Numbered from the stretch's first letter, positions 46,514-57,009 are shown. The stretch is 64,000 nucleotides of DNA from Herbaspirillum seropedicae (GCF_001040945.1 NZ_CP011930.1:3405021-3469020), one strand, 5' to 3'. Numbers and translations are program-made. The notes: generated by a model not told the origin, from the sequence alone.

Positions 46514-47422
46514 ATGGACCAGTTCAAGCAGATTTCGACCTTTGCCGAGGTAGCCGCCCGCGGCAGCCTCTCGGCGGCCGCCCGCGCCGAGGGCATCGCC
46601 CCGGCCATGATAGGCCGCCGACTGGACGCGCTGGAGGAACGCCTGGGCGTGAAGCTGTTGCAGCGGACCACCCGCAAGATCGTACTGACCAACGAGGGCG
46701 CGGCTTTCCTGGAAGACTGCCAGCGCATCCTGGCCGACCTGGAAGATGCCGAATCGGCCGTCTCCGAACGCAGCGCCCGCGCCAGCGGCCAGCTGCTGAT
46801 CTCGGCCCCGGCCGGTTTCGGGCGTCAGCACGTGGCGCCGCTGCTGCCGTCCTTCCTCGCTGAACATCGGGATGTCACGCTCACGCTGAACCTGAACGAT
46901 CGCATTGCCGACGTCATCGGTGAAGGCATCGACGTCGCCATCCGCATCGCCACGCTGACCGATTCCAACCTGGTGAGCGTGAAGCTGGCCGAGAATCATC
47001 GCGTCATCGTCGCCGCGCCCGCCTACCTGCGCCGTCATGGCACACCGCAAAGCCCTGATGAGCTGATGCGCCACAACTGCCTGGCCATGAGCAGCGAAGG
47101 CAGCCAACGCGGCTGGACGCTCAGGCAATCGGGCAAGGTCAGTGTCTACAAGGTGGGCGGCAACATGGTCTGCAATGATGGTGAAGTGCTGCACAACTGG
47201 GCGCTGGCCGGGCGCGGCCTGGCGTGGCGATCGATGTGGGAAGTCGGCGCGGCCATCGAGGCCGGGGAACTGGTGACGGTGCTGGACAAGTTCGCCGCCC
47301 CCGCCCCTTCCATCTACGCGGTGTTTGCGCAGCGGCGGCACCTGCCGCTGCGCATCAGGGCTTTCGTGGATTTCCTCCGGCATGCGTATGCGCAGCCGGA
47401 TTATTGGAAGAAAACCGGCTGA
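46514..47422 (+). CDS. LysR-family transcriptional regulator
   Basis: A 302-residue LysR-type regulator with the helix-turn-helix in FKQISTFAEVAARGSLSAAA and ARAEGIAPAMIGRRLDALEE. A common LysR substrate domain follows (LLISAPAGFGRQHVAPLLP). The ATG at 46514 gives MDQFKQIS; an upstream start adds unconserved residues. It is divergent from aceB, so control of aceB is the first guess. Confidence 0.88.
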   Translation: MDQFKQISTFAEVAARGSLSAAARAEGIAPAMIGRRLDALEERLGVKLLQRTTRKIVLTNEGAAFLEDCQRILADLEDAESAVSERSARASGQLLISAPAGFGRQHVAPLLPSFLAEHRDVTLTLNLNDRIADVIGEGIDVAIRIATLTDSNLVSVKLAENHRVIVAAPAYLRRHGTPQSPDELMRHNCLAMSSEGSQRGWTLRQSGKVSVYKVGGNMVCNDGEVLHNWALAGRGLAWRSMWEVGAAIEAGELVTVLDKFAAPAPSIYAVFAQRRHLPLRIRAFVDFLRHAYAQPDYWKKTG

Positions 47423-47431
47423 TCCCGCCCC

Positions 47432-48679
47432 CTACCAGCTCCCATAGGCAGCCACCACCCCACGCCAGAGCGCATCGCGTTCCTGCCCGAAGTGGGTGCC
47501 GCTGGCGTCACCGGCGGCATCCCTGCCCACGCCGGTATGCACCATCACCAGCTTGAGTTCAGGATCGACGAACACGGCCTGCCCATAGATGCCCAGCAAG
47601 GCAAAACGCCGATGGCTGCCGGGCATGATCCAGACCTGATAGCCATAACCAAAATAGGTACGACCATGGCTGTCCAGCATGACACCGGGCCGGAAAGCCG
47701 GCGGCTGCCGCGCGGGATCCGTCATCGCCAGCACATGCTCGCGAGCAATCACCTGCTGGCCGTTGGCAACGCCGTCATTAGCCAGCAACATGCCCAGGCG
47801 GGCATAGTCGTAGACGGTGGCGTTGAAACCGCCCTGCGCCAGCGCCTGCTGGTCCACTGGATTGAGCAGCCAGGTCGCCTCGGCGGCGGCGCCCATGGGC
47901 TGCCAGATCTGCTCGCCTATCCACTGGCACATATCCTGGCCGGTAGCGGCCTGCAATACCAGGCCCAGTACCGAAGTCTGGGCGCCGGCGTAATTGAAGC
48001 GTTCGCCTTCGGGCGCAGCCCGTTCGCTGATGCTTTGCACGGCCGCCAGCGTACCTTCGCGACGCAGCTTGCGCACGAAGATGGCGCGGTCATCGTTGGA
48101 GGTATAGTCTTCGGTGAAACGCGCGCCAGAGGCCATGCGCAACAGGTTCACCAGCTGGGTTCGGCCGTACAGCGTCCCCTTGAGGGCGGGCACATAGTCT
48201 TCGGCGTGGTCGTCCAGCGAGGCAATCTTGCCCAGCTCCAGCGCCTTGAGGATGCCCAGCGCCACTACCGTCTTGGCCATGGAATTGGAGAGCATGCGCA
48301 TCTGCGGCGTGCGCCCGTAGTTGAAGCGCTGCGCCACGATGCGGCCATCCTTGACCACCACCACGGCCGTGGCGCGCTGGTGCGCCATGTAATCGTCCAG
48401 CGTCCAGCTGCCATTGCGATAACGGTAATGGATCGTGGTTTCCGGATCCGCCGCCGGTAGCGGCACCGGCTGTGCTGCCGGCGCTTGTCGGCAGGACGGC
48501 GCGATACTGTCCATCGCGCTGAAGGAACCCACCAGATAAGGCTGCTGATAGGCCTGCTGGAGATTGGCCCCCGCCGGATAACCGGCCTCGCGTCCCAGCA
48601 CTTGCTCATCCGGCGCCGCCAGCGCCGCTGCGGCAGACGTGGCCAGCCATGCGCTGGCCAGCAGCATGCGCACGGACAT
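47432..48679 (-). CDS. Secreted serine hydrolase (class C beta-lactamase family)
   Basis: A 415-residue protein: signal peptide to about residue 22 (ending ALAAP), then a beta-lactamase-related domain. The active SxxK is SNSMAK (Ser133, Lys136 by the ATG start). The usual YxN triad member reads YAG (YAGAQT), as in esterase-like members. It may be an esterase or peptidase in the periplasm; no substrate is known. The start ATG at 48679 overlaps the chemoreceptor stop as TGATG; a GTG at 48682 also fits. Confidence 0.85.
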   Translation of the reverse strand: MSVRMLLASAWLATSAAAALAAPDEQVLGREAGYPAGANLQQAYQQPYLVGSFSAMDSIAPSCRQAPAAQPVPLPAADPETTIHYRYRNGSWTLDDYMAHQRATAVVVVKDGRIVAQRFNYGRTPQMRMLSNSMAKTVVALGILKALELGKIASLDDHAEDYVPALKGTLYGRTQLVNLLRMASGARFTEDYTSNDDRAIFVRKLRREGTLAAVQSISERAAPEGERFNYAGAQTSVLGLVLQAATGQDMCQWIGEQIWQPMGAAAEATWLLNPVDQQALAQGGFNATVYDYARLGMLLANDGVANGQQVIAREHVLAMTDPARQPPAFRPGVMLDSHGRTYFGYGYQVWIMPGSHRRFALLGIYGQAVFVDPELKLVMVHTGVGRDAAGDASGTHFGQERDALWRGVVAAYGSW

Positions 48680-50289
48680 CACTGCGGCAGGACCGGGCTC
48701 GATGGCGTCACGTCGATTTCGCGCCGCACCAGCGGCTCGCGCTCGCTGAGGCGGAATACGCTGACCATCTGCATGAGCCTGCCGGCCTGGGTCTGCATGG
48801 AAGCCGCTGCGGCGGCGGCCTCTTCGACCAGCGCTGCATTCTGCTGGGTGACCTGGTCCATCTGGGTGATGGCCAGATTGATCTGCTCGATGCCATGGGT
48901 CTGCTCGGTGCTGGCTGCGCTGATCTCGGCCACGATGTCGGTCACGCGGCGCACGCTGCTGACCACTTCCTGCATGGTGTTGCCGGCCTGCTCCACCAGC
49001 CGGCTGCCATCGTCGACCTTCCCCACTGAATCGTTGATCAGTTCCTTGATTTCCTTGGCGGCTGAGGCCGAACGTTGGGCCAGCGTGCGCACCTCGGAGG
49101 CCACCACGGCAAAGCCGCGGCCCTGCTCCCCGGCACGGGCTGCCTCGACGGCGGCGTTCAGCGCCAGGATATTGGTCTGGAAGGCAATGCCGTCAATGAC
49201 GCTGATGATGTCGACGATCTTGCGCGAAGACGCATTGATTGCTCCCATGGTATCGACCACCTGGCTGACTACGCCGCCGCCCTGCTCGGCCACGGCCGAG
49301 GCGGAGTTGGCCAGCTGGCTGGCCTGGCGGGCGTTGTCGGCGTTCTGGCGCACGGTGGAAATCAGTTCTTCCATTGCCGAGGCCGTCTCTGCCAGCGAAC
49401 TGGCCTGCTGCTCGGTGCGCGAGGACAGATCGAGGTTGCCCGCGGCGATCTCCGAGGACGCCGTGCTGATGGTATCGGTGCCGCTGCGCACATTGCTGAC
49501 GATGCCGCGCAGGCTCTGGTTCATGTCCTTGAGCGATTGCAGCAGTTGGCCGGTCTCGTCGCGGCTGGTCACCGCGATCTCGCTGGAGAGGTCGCCCTCG
49601 GCCACGCAACGCGAGACGTCCACTGCCCGGTGCAGCGGCTTGGTGATGCCCAGCGTCAGGTAGCGCGCAAAGACGATGCCCAGCAGCAGGATCAGCCCTT
49701 CCAGCACCAGGATCAGGGTGCGGCTCTTGGCGGCGATGGCGTCGATTTCCCGGGCGGTGTCATCCATCTCCTTGCGCTGGAAGTCGACCAGCTTGCGCAT
49801 GGTGTCCTGGTAGGCGGTGGCATTGGGAACGAAGACCTGGTCGAGGATGCGCATGGCTTCTTCGGTGTTGCCGGCGGCCTTGGCCTTGTTGATCTCGTCG
49901 CGCGAGGACAGGTAGAGCTTGCGCAACTCGCCGATCTTCTGGAACAGCGCCTTTTCTTCGGGCGTGCTCAGCAAGGCTTCGACCTGCTTCTGGTACTCGC
50001 CCGAGCTCTTGGACGAGGCCGCTACTTCGGCGGCGAAATACGGTCCCAGCGCCGGATCGCTGCTCTTGGCGATGGCGATGGTGCGGCGGATGCCGGCCAC
50101 CAGGTTGGTGTACCAGTCGGCCATGAGGCGCTCGGTCTTGAGCGGTTCGGCCATCATCTCGCGGGTGGCTTGGGCGACATGGTCCAGTCGCCACAGGCCG
50201 ATACCGGCGATGATGATGGAAAAAGTGAGAATGAGTGCAAAGCCTAGCGTCAGGCGTCTGCCGATGTTCATGTTTCCGATGATGTTCAT
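48679..50289 (-). CDS. Methyl-accepting chemotaxis protein
   Basis: A 536-residue chemoreceptor: TM1 at about 14-34, a periplasmic four-helix-bundle domain to 190, TM2 at about 191-210, HAMP, and a signalling domain with [20 protein letters not shown] at its tip. It lacks the NWETF-type C-terminal CheR pentapeptide. The ligand is unknown. It probably shares a transcript with the serine hydrolase, whose start overlaps its stop. Confidence 0.92.
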   Translation of the reverse strand: MNIIGNMNIGRRLTLGFALILTFSIIIAGIGLWRLDHVAQATREMMAEPLKTERLMADWYTNLVAGIRRTIAIAKSSDPALGPYFAAEVAASSKSSGEYQKQVEALLSTPEEKALFQKIGELRKLYLSSRDEINKAKAAGNTEEAMRILDQVFVPNATAYQDTMRKLVDFQRKEMDDTAREIDAIAAKSRTLILVLEGLILLLGIVFARYLTLGITKPLHRAVDVSRCVAEGDLSSEIAVTSRDETGQLLQSLKDMNQSLRGIVSNVRSGTDTISTASSEIAAGNLDLSSRTEQQASSLAETASAMEELISTVRQNADNARQASQLANSASAVAEQGGGVVSQVVDTMGAINASSRKIVDIISVIDGIAFQTNILALNAAVEAARAGEQGRGFAVVASEVRTLAQRSASAAKEIKELINDSVGKVDDGSRLVEQAGNTMQEVVSSVRRVTDIVAEISAASTEQTHGIEQINLAITQMDQVTQQNAALVEEAAAAAASMQTQAGRLMQMVSVFRLSEREPLVRREIDVTPSSPVLPQ

Positions 50290-50504
50290 GTGATCCCCGT
50301 CCCGGACAGGAGCGCATGGCGCATACAGCATGCACCGCCCCCCTGTTGATATTGTTTCATTGTTTTTTTGCTACTTCAGGAAAATCCTGACGTAGTCTGA
50401 CACTATGGCACTTCACCAACGGGCAAACAACCGAACTAAGCGAAGAATAAAAGGCGATTGGCCGCTCTCTTCCGGATGTGGTCAAACCGGGGAGGGAAAT
50501 GCGC

Positions 50505-51914
50505 TCAGCGGGTGGCCTGGCGCTCCTGCGCTGCACGAATGTCCATCATCGCGTCAGCAAAGCGGGCATCGGCCAGCAGGCCCACATTGAAGCGCGACCA
50601 GGGCTGGGTCTGTTCGGTATCGACATGGAAGATGCTGCCCGGCGCCAGCACGATCTGGCGCTGCATCAACCGCTGCGCGAGCCGCTTGGCGTCCTCGAAC
50701 CAGGGAAACCTGGCCCACAGGTACATGGCCTGCTGGGGCGCGCAGAACAGTTCGGCGCCCAGCCCTTCCAGCTGGGCGCGCGCCTGTTCGGTGGCCTGGG
50801 CCAGGCGTTCGCGCAGGCGTGCGGTGTGGCGGCTGAAATGGCCGTCCGAGAGAATCACGTCCAGGGTGCGCTCGCAATACTCGGAGCTGCTCATGTGGAC
50901 CAGCATCTTGATGTCGGCCAGGTCGCTGGCCAGGTCACGGTGACAGGCGATGAAGCCCACCCGCAACGCGGCCGAGACCGACTTGGAAAAGCTGCCGACG
51001 TAGACAGTGCGGCGCAACTGGTCCAGGGTGGCGATGCGTGGTGCGGTGGCGGGCTTGAAATCGGCAAAGGCATCGTTCTCGACGATGATGGCCTGATAAC
51101 GGTCGGCCAGTTGCAGGATGCGGTGAGCCTTGTGGGGCGAGGTGTCGGAGGCGGTGGGATTGTGCGCCAGCGACTGGGTGAAGAACAGCGGCGGCTTGCC
51201 GGGCCTGTGCAGCTCGCGCTCCAGCACCGCCACGTCAGGGCCATCGGGCAGGCGCGGGATGCCGATGATGCGCGCGCCGGAAAGCTTGAGCTTCCCGTAG
51301 AGCATGTAATAGCCCGGCTCGTCGACCAGCACCCGGTCACCGGGCCGGATGAAATGCCGGATCACGATGTCCAGCGCCTGGTTGGCGCCATGGGTCAGCA
51401 CGATCTGCCCGGTGCCGGCCTCGATGCCGTGCTGGGCCAGCTTGTGGACCAGGTGCTGGCGCAGCGGCAGGTAGCCGAACCGGCTGCCATAGCCAAACAG
51501 CGCGCCGATGCCGGTGCGCACCACCTTCTGGTGGAACTTGTCCAGCCGCACATCGTGCAGCCACTCCACCGGCGGAAAACCATCGCCCAGGCGCAACTGC
51601 CCGGGGTCGTGCTTCAACTGCTCGCGCATGAGCCAGACCACGTCCATGGCGCGGCTCAGGTTGCCCTCCTCATCTTCCTTGGGACGCGGCGGGGCGACGC
51701 AGACGAAGAAGCCCGCGCCTCGGCGCGGCTCGGCCAGTCCTAGGGCCGTGAGTTCATCGAAGACATTGACGATGGTGTTCTTGGCGCAGCCATGGCGCGC
51801 GGCCATCTCGCGGATCGATGGCAAGCGGCTGCCGGGGGCATAGACGCCCTCGGCAATCTGTCGGCGGATCAGTTGCACCAGCGTGCTGGTGAGCGTGGTG
51901 CTGGCCTCGGCCAT
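50505..51914 (-). CDS. MocR/PdxR-type regulator (GntR HTH fused to aminotransferase fold)
   Basis: A 469-residue GntR-family fusion. The N-terminal winged helix reads [20 protein letters not shown] and [20 protein letters not shown]; the rest is an aspartate-aminotransferase-like domain with the PLP lysine in [14 protein letters not shown]. Such regulators sense PLP-linked amines or amino acids and often control a divergent operon. The ATG at 51914 was used. It is divergent from the HMG-CoA reductase gene with a 159-bp gap that holds repeated GGTACA elements. Confidence 0.92.
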   Translation of the reverse strand: MAEASTTLTSTLVQLIRRQIAEGVYAPGSRLPSIREMAARHGCAKNTIVNVFDELTALGLAEPRRGAGFFVCVAPPRPKEDEEGNLSRAMDVVWLMREQLKHDPGQLRLGDGFPPVEWLHDVRLDKFHQKVVRTGIGALFGYGSRFGYLPLRQHLVHKLAQHGIEAGTGQIVLTHGANQALDIVIRHFIRPGDRVLVDEPGYYMLYGKLKLSGARIIGIPRLPDGPDVAVLERELHRPGKPPLFFTQSLAHNPTASDTSPHKAHRILQLADRYQAIIVENDAFADFKPATAPRIATLDQLRRTVYVGSFSKSVSAALRVGFIACHRDLASDLADIKMLVHMSSSEYCERTLDVILSDGHFSRHTARLRERLAQATEQARAQLEGLGAELFCAPQQAMYLWARFPWFEDAKRLAQRLMQRQIVLAPGSIFHVDTEQTQPWSRFNVGLLADARFADAMMDIRAAQERQATR

Positions 51915-51968
51915 GAGGGCGGTCTCCCTGGAGGATGCGGTTCTTGTTGCAATGCATACCAATTGTCC

Positions 51969-52021
51969 TGGGTACAGTTGTCTCACTGTTGGCCCCTACT
52001 GTACCCATGCGCCATGGTACA
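51969..52021. promoter_or_regulatory. GGTACA operator array between MocR and mvaA genes
   Basis: A perfect 10-bp inverted repeat TGGGTACAGT (51969-51978)/ACTGTACCCA (51998-52007) with a 19-bp spacer, plus a third GGTACA at 52016-52021. MocR-type proteins bind such direct/inverted arrays in divergent promoters; binding here is inference. Confidence 0.65.
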
Positions 52022-52073
52022 CGCTTGCTATCCTGCCTGCGCCCTATCCACCCTGATTCGGAGAGACGAGCGC

Positions 52074-53384
52074 ATGTCCCAAGATGTCCACGCTGGCGCC
52101 ACGCCAGATTCCCGCCTGCCGGGCTTTCGTACCTACACCCCCGCCCAGCGCCTGGCCGAAGTCGGCCGCCTGGCCCAGCTCGACCAGGCCGAGCAAGCCC
52201 TGCTGGGGCAGCCCGGCGCACTACCCCTGGGCACCGCCGACGGCATGATCGAGAACGTGGTGGGCAGTTTCCAGCTACCGCTGGGCGTGGCCGGGTATTT
52301 CCAGTTGAACGGGCGCGACGTGCTGGTCCCCATGGCGGTCGAAGAGCCCTCCGTGGTTGCCGCCGCGTCCTTCATGGCCAAGCTGGTGCGCACCTGCGGC
52401 GGCTTCCAGACCTCCAGCAGCCTGCCCCTCATGCGCGCCCAGATCCAGCTGACCGGCATCAGCGATCCGCACGGTGCGCGCCTGGCCATCCTCAAGGAAA
52501 GGCAGGCCATCATCGACATCGCCAATAGTCGCGACCAGTTGCTCCAGCAGCTGGGTGGCGGTTGCCGCGACATCGAGGTGCAGGTCTTTCCCGACACCCG
52601 ACGCGGCGCCATGGTGGTGACCCACCTGATCGTGGATGTGCGCGACGCCATGGGCGCCAATACCGTCAACACCATGGCCGAGGCAGTGGCCAGTCATATC
52701 GAACGGGTCACCGGCGGCAAGGTGCGCCTGCGCATCCTCTCCAACCTGGCCGACCTGCGGCTGGCGCGGGCCCGCGTGAAGGTCTCGGCCGACGTGCTGA
52801 GCACCGCGCAGTACCGTGGCGAGGAAGTCATCAACGGCATCGTGGACGCCTATGAACTGGCCGCCGTCGATCCCTATCGCGCCGCCACCCATAACAAGGG
52901 CATCATGAACGGCATCGATCCGGTCATCGTTGCCACCGGCAATGACTGGCGCGCGGTGGAAGCCGGGGCGCATGCCTATGCCTGCCGCCACGGGCGCTAT
53001 ACCTCGCTGACCCACTGGGAGATCGCCGCCGACGGCGACCTGGTGGGCACGCTGGAAATTCCCATGCCGGTAGGCCTGGTGGGCGGCGCCACCAAGACCC
53101 ATCCCGCTGCACGGGTGGCGCTGAAGATCCTGGGGGTGCAGTCGGCCCAGGCGCTGGCGGAGGTGGCCGTGGCGGTGGGCCTGGCGCAGAACATGGCGGC
53201 CCTGCGCGCGCTGGCTACCGAAGGGATACAACGCGGCCACATGGCCCTGCATGCGCGCAACATTGCACTGGCGGCCGGCGCCGAGGCCAGCGAGATGGAC
53301 TGGCTGGTGCAGCAGATGGTCGCGCGCCATGACGTGCGGGTGGATTACGCCAAGGCGCTGCTGGCCGAGCGTCGGCGCGGCTGA
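52074..53384 (+). CDS. mvaA: Degradative (class II) HMG-CoA reductase
   Basis: A 436-residue class II HMG-CoA reductase. Active-site parts are [11 protein letters not shown] (Glu90-Glu91), [19 protein letters not shown] (Lys275), TGND (Asp291) and the C-terminal His389 ([11 protein letters not shown]), matching the Glu, Lys, Asp and His of Pseudomonas mevalonii MvaA. That enzyme oxidises mevalonate to HMG-CoA for growth. The ATG at 52074 has a GGAGAG ribosome site. Since the MEP genes ispD/ispF are also in this window, the enzyme is more likely catabolic. It is followed by a binding-protein gene. Confidence 0.93.
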   Translation: MSQDVHAGATPDSRLPGFRTYTPAQRLAEVGRLAQLDQAEQALLGQPGALPLGTADGMIENVVGSFQLPLGVAGYFQLNGRDVLVPMAVEEPSVVAAASFMAKLVRTCGGFQTSSSLPLMRAQIQLTGISDPHGARLAILKERQAIIDIANSRDQLLQQLGGGCRDIEVQVFPDTRRGAMVVTHLIVDVRDAMGANTVNTMAEAVASHIERVTGGKVRLRILSNLADLRLARARVKVSADVLSTAQYRGEEVINGIVDAYELAAVDPYRAATHNKGIMNGIDPVIVATGNDWRAVEAGAHAYACRHGRYTSLTHWEIAADGDLVGTLEIPMPVGLVGGATKTHPAARVALKILGVQSAQALAEVAVAVGLAQNMAALRALATEGIQRGHMALHARNIALAAGAEASEMDWLVQQMVARHDVRVDYAKALLAERRRG

Positions 53385-53460
53385 ACTGGTTCTGCAGGTA
53401 GTCGGATATTGATCATGTGCCGCCCTGCGGCGGCCGATAGAAAAACGAGGAGACAAGCAT

Positions 53461-54675
53461 ATGAGCACATCGACCCCGCTGCGCCGCCTGGCGGCAGCCT
53501 GCGCCATCGCAGGTATTTTTTCGGGAGCGGCGCTGGCCCAGGTATCCAATGACGCGGTGCGCATCGGCTTCATCACCGACATGTCCGGCCCCTATGCCGA
53601 CACCGACGGCCTGGGTGGCCTGGAAGCCATCCGTATGGCGGTGGCCGACTTCGGCGGCACGGTGCTGGGCAAACCCATCGAGGTGATCTCGGCCGACCAC
53701 CAGAACAAGGCCGACATCGCCGCCACCCGGGCCCGCGAATGGGCTGACGAGCGCGGGCTGGACATGTTGATCGGCGGCGTCAATTCGGCCACGGCCCTGT
53801 CGATGAACAAGGTCATGGCCGAGAAGAAGCGCGTCTACATCAACATCGGCGCGGGTACCGCGCGGCTGACCAATGAAGAGTGCACGCCCTACACCGTGCA
53901 TTATGAATACGACACCGTGGCCCTGGCCAAGGGGACGGCCAGTGCGGTGATCAAGCAGGGTGGCAAGTCCTGGTTCTTCCTGGTGGCCGACTATGCCTTC
54001 GGCCATTCGCTGGCCAACGATACCAGCGCCGTGGTCAAGGCCAGCGGCGGCACGGTAGTGGGCTCGATCAAGCATCCGCCGCAATCCTCGGACCTGTCGT
54101 CCTTCCTGCTGCAGGCGCAGGCGTCCAAGGCGCAGATCCTGGGACTGGCCAATGCCGGGGAAGACACGGTCAATTCGATCAAGGCCGCCAAGGAATTCGG
54201 CGTGACCAAGACCATGAAGCTGGTGGGCCTGCTGATGGTGATCAACGACATCCACGCGCTGGGCCTGGCCAATGCCGAGGGCCTGATGATGACCGACAGC
54301 TGGTACTGGGACAAGGACGAGCCTTCGCGCAAGTTCGCCGAGCGCTTCTTCCAGAAGATGAAGAAGATGCCCAGCACCCACCAGGCGGCGGCCTATTCGG
54401 CCACCACCACCTATCTGAAGGCAGTGCAGGCCATCGGCACCGATGATTCCACCAAGGTGATGGCGCAGTTGAAGAAGACCCGTATCGATGACTTCTACAA
54501 CAAAGGCTCTATCCGCGCCGATGGCCGCAACATCCACGACATGTACCTCTACCAGGTGAAGTCGCCGGCCGAATCGAAGAAACCCTGGGATTACCTGAAA
54601 TTGCTGGAAACCATCCCAGGTGAACAAGCCTTCACCAGCGTGGCGGATTCCAAATGTAGCCTGCTCAAGCAATAA
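53461..54675 (+). CDS. Orphan ABC-transporter substrate-binding protein (branched-chain amino-acid type)
   Basis: A 404-residue periplasmic binding protein (Peripla_BP_6 type) with a signal peptide ending ALAQ near residue 27. Mature features include VRIGFITDMSGPYADTDG and LIGGVNSATALSMNKVMAE. No permease or ATPase gene is near, so it is an orphan in this window. It follows the HMG-CoA reductase by 76 bp; its ligand may relate to mevalonate, which is inference. Confidence 0.85.
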   Translation: MSTSTPLRRLAAACAIAGIFSGAALAQVSNDAVRIGFITDMSGPYADTDGLGGLEAIRMAVADFGGTVLGKPIEVISADHQNKADIAATRAREWADERGLDMLIGGVNSATALSMNKVMAEKKRVYINIGAGTARLTNEECTPYTVHYEYDTVALAKGTASAVIKQGGKSWFFLVADYAFGHSLANDTSAVVKASGGTVVGSIKHPPQSSDLSSFLLQAQASKAQILGLANAGEDTVNSIKAAKEFGVTKTMKLVGLLMVINDIHALGLANAEGLMMTDSWYWDKDEPSRKFAERFFQKMKKMPSTHQAAAYSATTTYLKAVQAIGTDDSTKVMAQLKKTRIDDFYNKGSIRADGRNIHDMYLYQVKSPAESKKPWDYLKLLETIPGEQAFTSVADSKCSLLKQ

Positions 54676-54943
54676 GACCTTGACAGTGGCAGCGGGAGGG
54701 CACAACAAAGGCCCATATCGTCAGACCTGACCGTCTCTGCTCAGTTGGCTTGCATGGCTTGCCTTCTACCCGGCTTGCGCCTACTCTTGCACACCTGCCC
54801 ATACGTGCTGTGCCGGCTTGCTGCGCCTGAGCCTGAAGGGCGGCACAATATCGGCCAACGTCAGCCGTCTGCCAGTAATAGCGCCCTGCCAGGCGCGTGG
54901 CTGCGAGCAAGCGGCCAGCCCAGCCACTCGCCAAGGAGTTCCT

Positions 54944-56209
54944 TTGAATCATCCCGCCACACCCAGCCTCTCGCCGCCCGTCCAGGGATTTACCCCCTAC
55001 CAGAAAATCGTCACCGGCCTGCTGGCCTTCCTGCAATTTGCGGTCATTCTCGACTTCATGCTGATGTCGCCGCTGGGCGCGCTGATCATGCCGTCCATGC
55101 AGATCACGCCGCAGCAGTTCGGGCTGGTGGTGTCCGCCTACGCTTTCAGCGCCGGGGCATCGGGCTTGCTGACGGCGGGCTTTGCCGACCGTTTCGATCG
55201 CAAGCGGCTACTGCTGTTCTTCTATGGCGGCTTCGTGCTGGGCACCGTCTGGTGCGGCCTGGCGCAGAGTTTCGAGAGCCTGCTGTTGGCGCGCATCGTC
55301 ACCGGGCTCTTCGGTGGGGTGATCGGCTCCATCACGCTGGCCATCGCCACCGACCTGTTCGCGCCACATCTGCGCGGTCGCGTCATGGGCGTGATCCAGA
55401 CCTCGTTTGCGGCCAGTCAGGTGCTGGGCATTCCGATCGGACTCTATCTGTCGAACCGCTGGAACTGGCACGTTCCCTTCCTGGCCATGGCGGCGCTGGG
55501 TCTGGCCGGCGGACTGGTGGTGCTGGTGCGCATGCAGCCGGTGGATGGCCACCTCACGCTCAAGCAGGAGCACAGCGCCTGGATGCACCTGTATCACACG
55601 CTGGCCGAACCGCGCTACCTGACCGCCTTCGCCACGACGGCCCTGCTGATGACGGGCGGGTTCATGCTCATGCCCTTCAGCAGCGCCTACCTGGTGGGCA
55701 ACCTGGGCATCGACATGGCGCACCTGCCGACGATCTACCTCGTCACCGGACTGTGCACCATCGCTTTCGGCCCGCTCATTGGTCGCGCCGCTGACAAGCT
55801 GGGCAAGCTGCGTGTCTTCCTCTTCGGCGCGGTGCTCTCGATCATCATGGTGCTGATCTACACCCACCTGGGACGGGTGACCGTACCCATGATCGTGGCG
55901 GTCAATGCGGTGCTGTTCCTGGGGATTTTCTCGCGCATGATTCCCTTCCAGGCGCTGGTGTCTTCGGTGCCGGCGGCCACCCAGCGCGGCTCCTTCAACG
56001 CCATCAGCGCATCCATCCAGCAGCTCTCCGGCGGGGTGGCGTCGGTCATTGCAGGCCATATCGTCACGCTGGCGCCCGATGGGCGGCTGGGGCATTTCGA
56101 TATCGTCGGCTTTGTCATTGTCGGCACGACCTTGCTGGCGTCGGTGCTGGTGTGGCGGCTGCACCGCGACCTCCAGGCGCGGGAAAGCGCAGCCGCAACG
56201 CCAGCCTAG
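54944..56209 (+). CDS. MFS transporter
   Basis: A 421-residue major facilitator with 12 predicted helices. The loop 2-3 signature reads GFADRFDRKRLLLFFYGG. The start is probably TTG at 54944 since an AAGGAG ribosome site sits just upstream; the upstream frame to 54818 has no conservation. It is on the same strand as mvaA and the binding protein. Its stop and that of the convergent XRE gene share CTAG. Confidence 0.82.
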   Translation: MNHPATPSLSPPVQGFTPYQKIVTGLLAFLQFAVILDFMLMSPLGALIMPSMQITPQQFGLVVSAYAFSAGASGLLTAGFADRFDRKRLLLFFYGGFVLGTVWCGLAQSFESLLLARIVTGLFGGVIGSITLAIATDLFAPHLRGRVMGVIQTSFAASQVLGIPIGLYLSNRWNWHVPFLAMAALGLAGGLVVLVRMQPVDGHLTLKQEHSAWMHLYHTLAEPRYLTAFATTALLMTGGFMLMPFSSAYLVGNLGIDMAHLPTIYLVTGLCTIAFGPLIGRAADKLGKLRVFLFGAVLSIIMVLIYTHLGRVTVPMIVAVNAVLFLGIFSRMIPFQALVSSVPAATQRGSFNAISASIQQLSGGVASVIAGHIVTLAPDGRLGHFDIVGFVIVGTTLLASVLVWRLHRDLQARESAAATPA

Positions 56210-56553
56210 CCGGTGGAGGGCTTCTTCTCGCGGCCTACATAGCTGGCCAGGCTGCGGAGGATCTCCCGCCCCTGGAGATCGACGCGGCAATAATGGTCTA
56301 CCAATTGCCGCACCTCCTCATCCGTTTCCATCACGCCAGGTTCGCCCTCCTCTCCCGTGAGCAGCCAGTTCAGGTCTACCGAGAATTCACGGTGCAACTG
56401 CAACAACAGCTCACCGCCTGGCATGGCCTTGCCGGCTTCCAGCCAGCTGATGTGACCGGTGGATGTATCAAGTCGCTGCCCCAGCTCACGCTGGCTCAGC
56501 CCGTTGGCCAGCCGCACCTCCTTGATGCGGCCGCCGATTTCCTCGCTGAACAT
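56206..56553 (-). CDS. XRE-family regulator A
   Basis: A 115-residue protein with an N-terminal lambda-type helix-turn-helix (IKEVRLANGLSQRELGQRLD and STGHISWLEAG), then WLLTGEEG and a short tail. The ATG at 56553 has an AAGGAGAGG ribosome site, which decides against the upstream start at 56637. It is a close paralogue of the next gene and probably the last gene of the adhesin operon. Target unknown. Confidence 0.85.
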   Translation of the reverse strand: MFSEEIGGRIKEVRLANGLSQRELGQRLDTSTGHISWLEAGKAMPGGELLLQLHREFSVDLNWLLTGEEGEPGVMETDEEVRQLVDHYCRVDLQGREILRSLASYVGREKKPSTG

Positions 56554-56633
56554 GTCCTCTCCTTGAACCCGGCGGCTCTGCGGCGCCTGTTTCCCTGACG
56601 ATGGCGCTGATGGCGCCATCGCATCCATTCCCG

Positions 56634-57008
56634 TCATGCGCCCTGCCCCACCAGATAGGACGCCACCGCCATGATCAGCGACCTGCCGGCCTGCGATGCG
56701 CCGCCATAGTCGCTGACCAGAGACCGTACGTGAAGGCCGTAGCGCGGCGGCAGGCTGGGCTCCTGCCCGGTCAGCAACCAGTTGACGTTGACATCGAACT
56801 CGTGATGCAGACTGCGCAGGAAGCGACCGCCGGGCATGCTATGCCCCAGTTCCACGCAGCTGATGTAAGCCCCCGAGGTCTTCAGGCGCGCAGCGAAGTC
56901 GCGCTGGTTCATCCCCGCCAGAAGGCGCACGCTCTTGAGGCGCTCACCGATGGCGTCCTTGGAAATGCGCATGCCGGAGGTATCGGATTTACCGATGTGT
57001 TTTCCCAT
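56634..57008 (-). CDS. XRE-family regulator B
   Basis: A 124-residue protein with the same layout as regulator A: IGERLKSVRLLAGMNQRDFA and SGAYISCVELGHSMPGG, then NVNWLLTGQEP. The start at 57008 has a GGAG site; the stop of the upstream small-protein gene is one base away, so they are in one transcript. The two regulators share the MPGG and NWLLTG spots. Confidence 0.85.
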   Translation of the reverse strand: MGKHIGKSDTSGMRISKDAIGERLKSVRLLAGMNQRDFAARLKTSGAYISCVELGHSMPGGRFLRSLHHEFDVNVNWLLTGQEPSLPPRYGLHVRSLVSDYGGASQAGRSLIMAVASYLVGQGA

Positions 57009-57009
57009 A

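Noticed and set aside
50405..50590. A 61-codon + strand frame upstream of the MocR gene end
   Set aside because: No ribosome site, no family and overlaps the end of the MocR-type gene.
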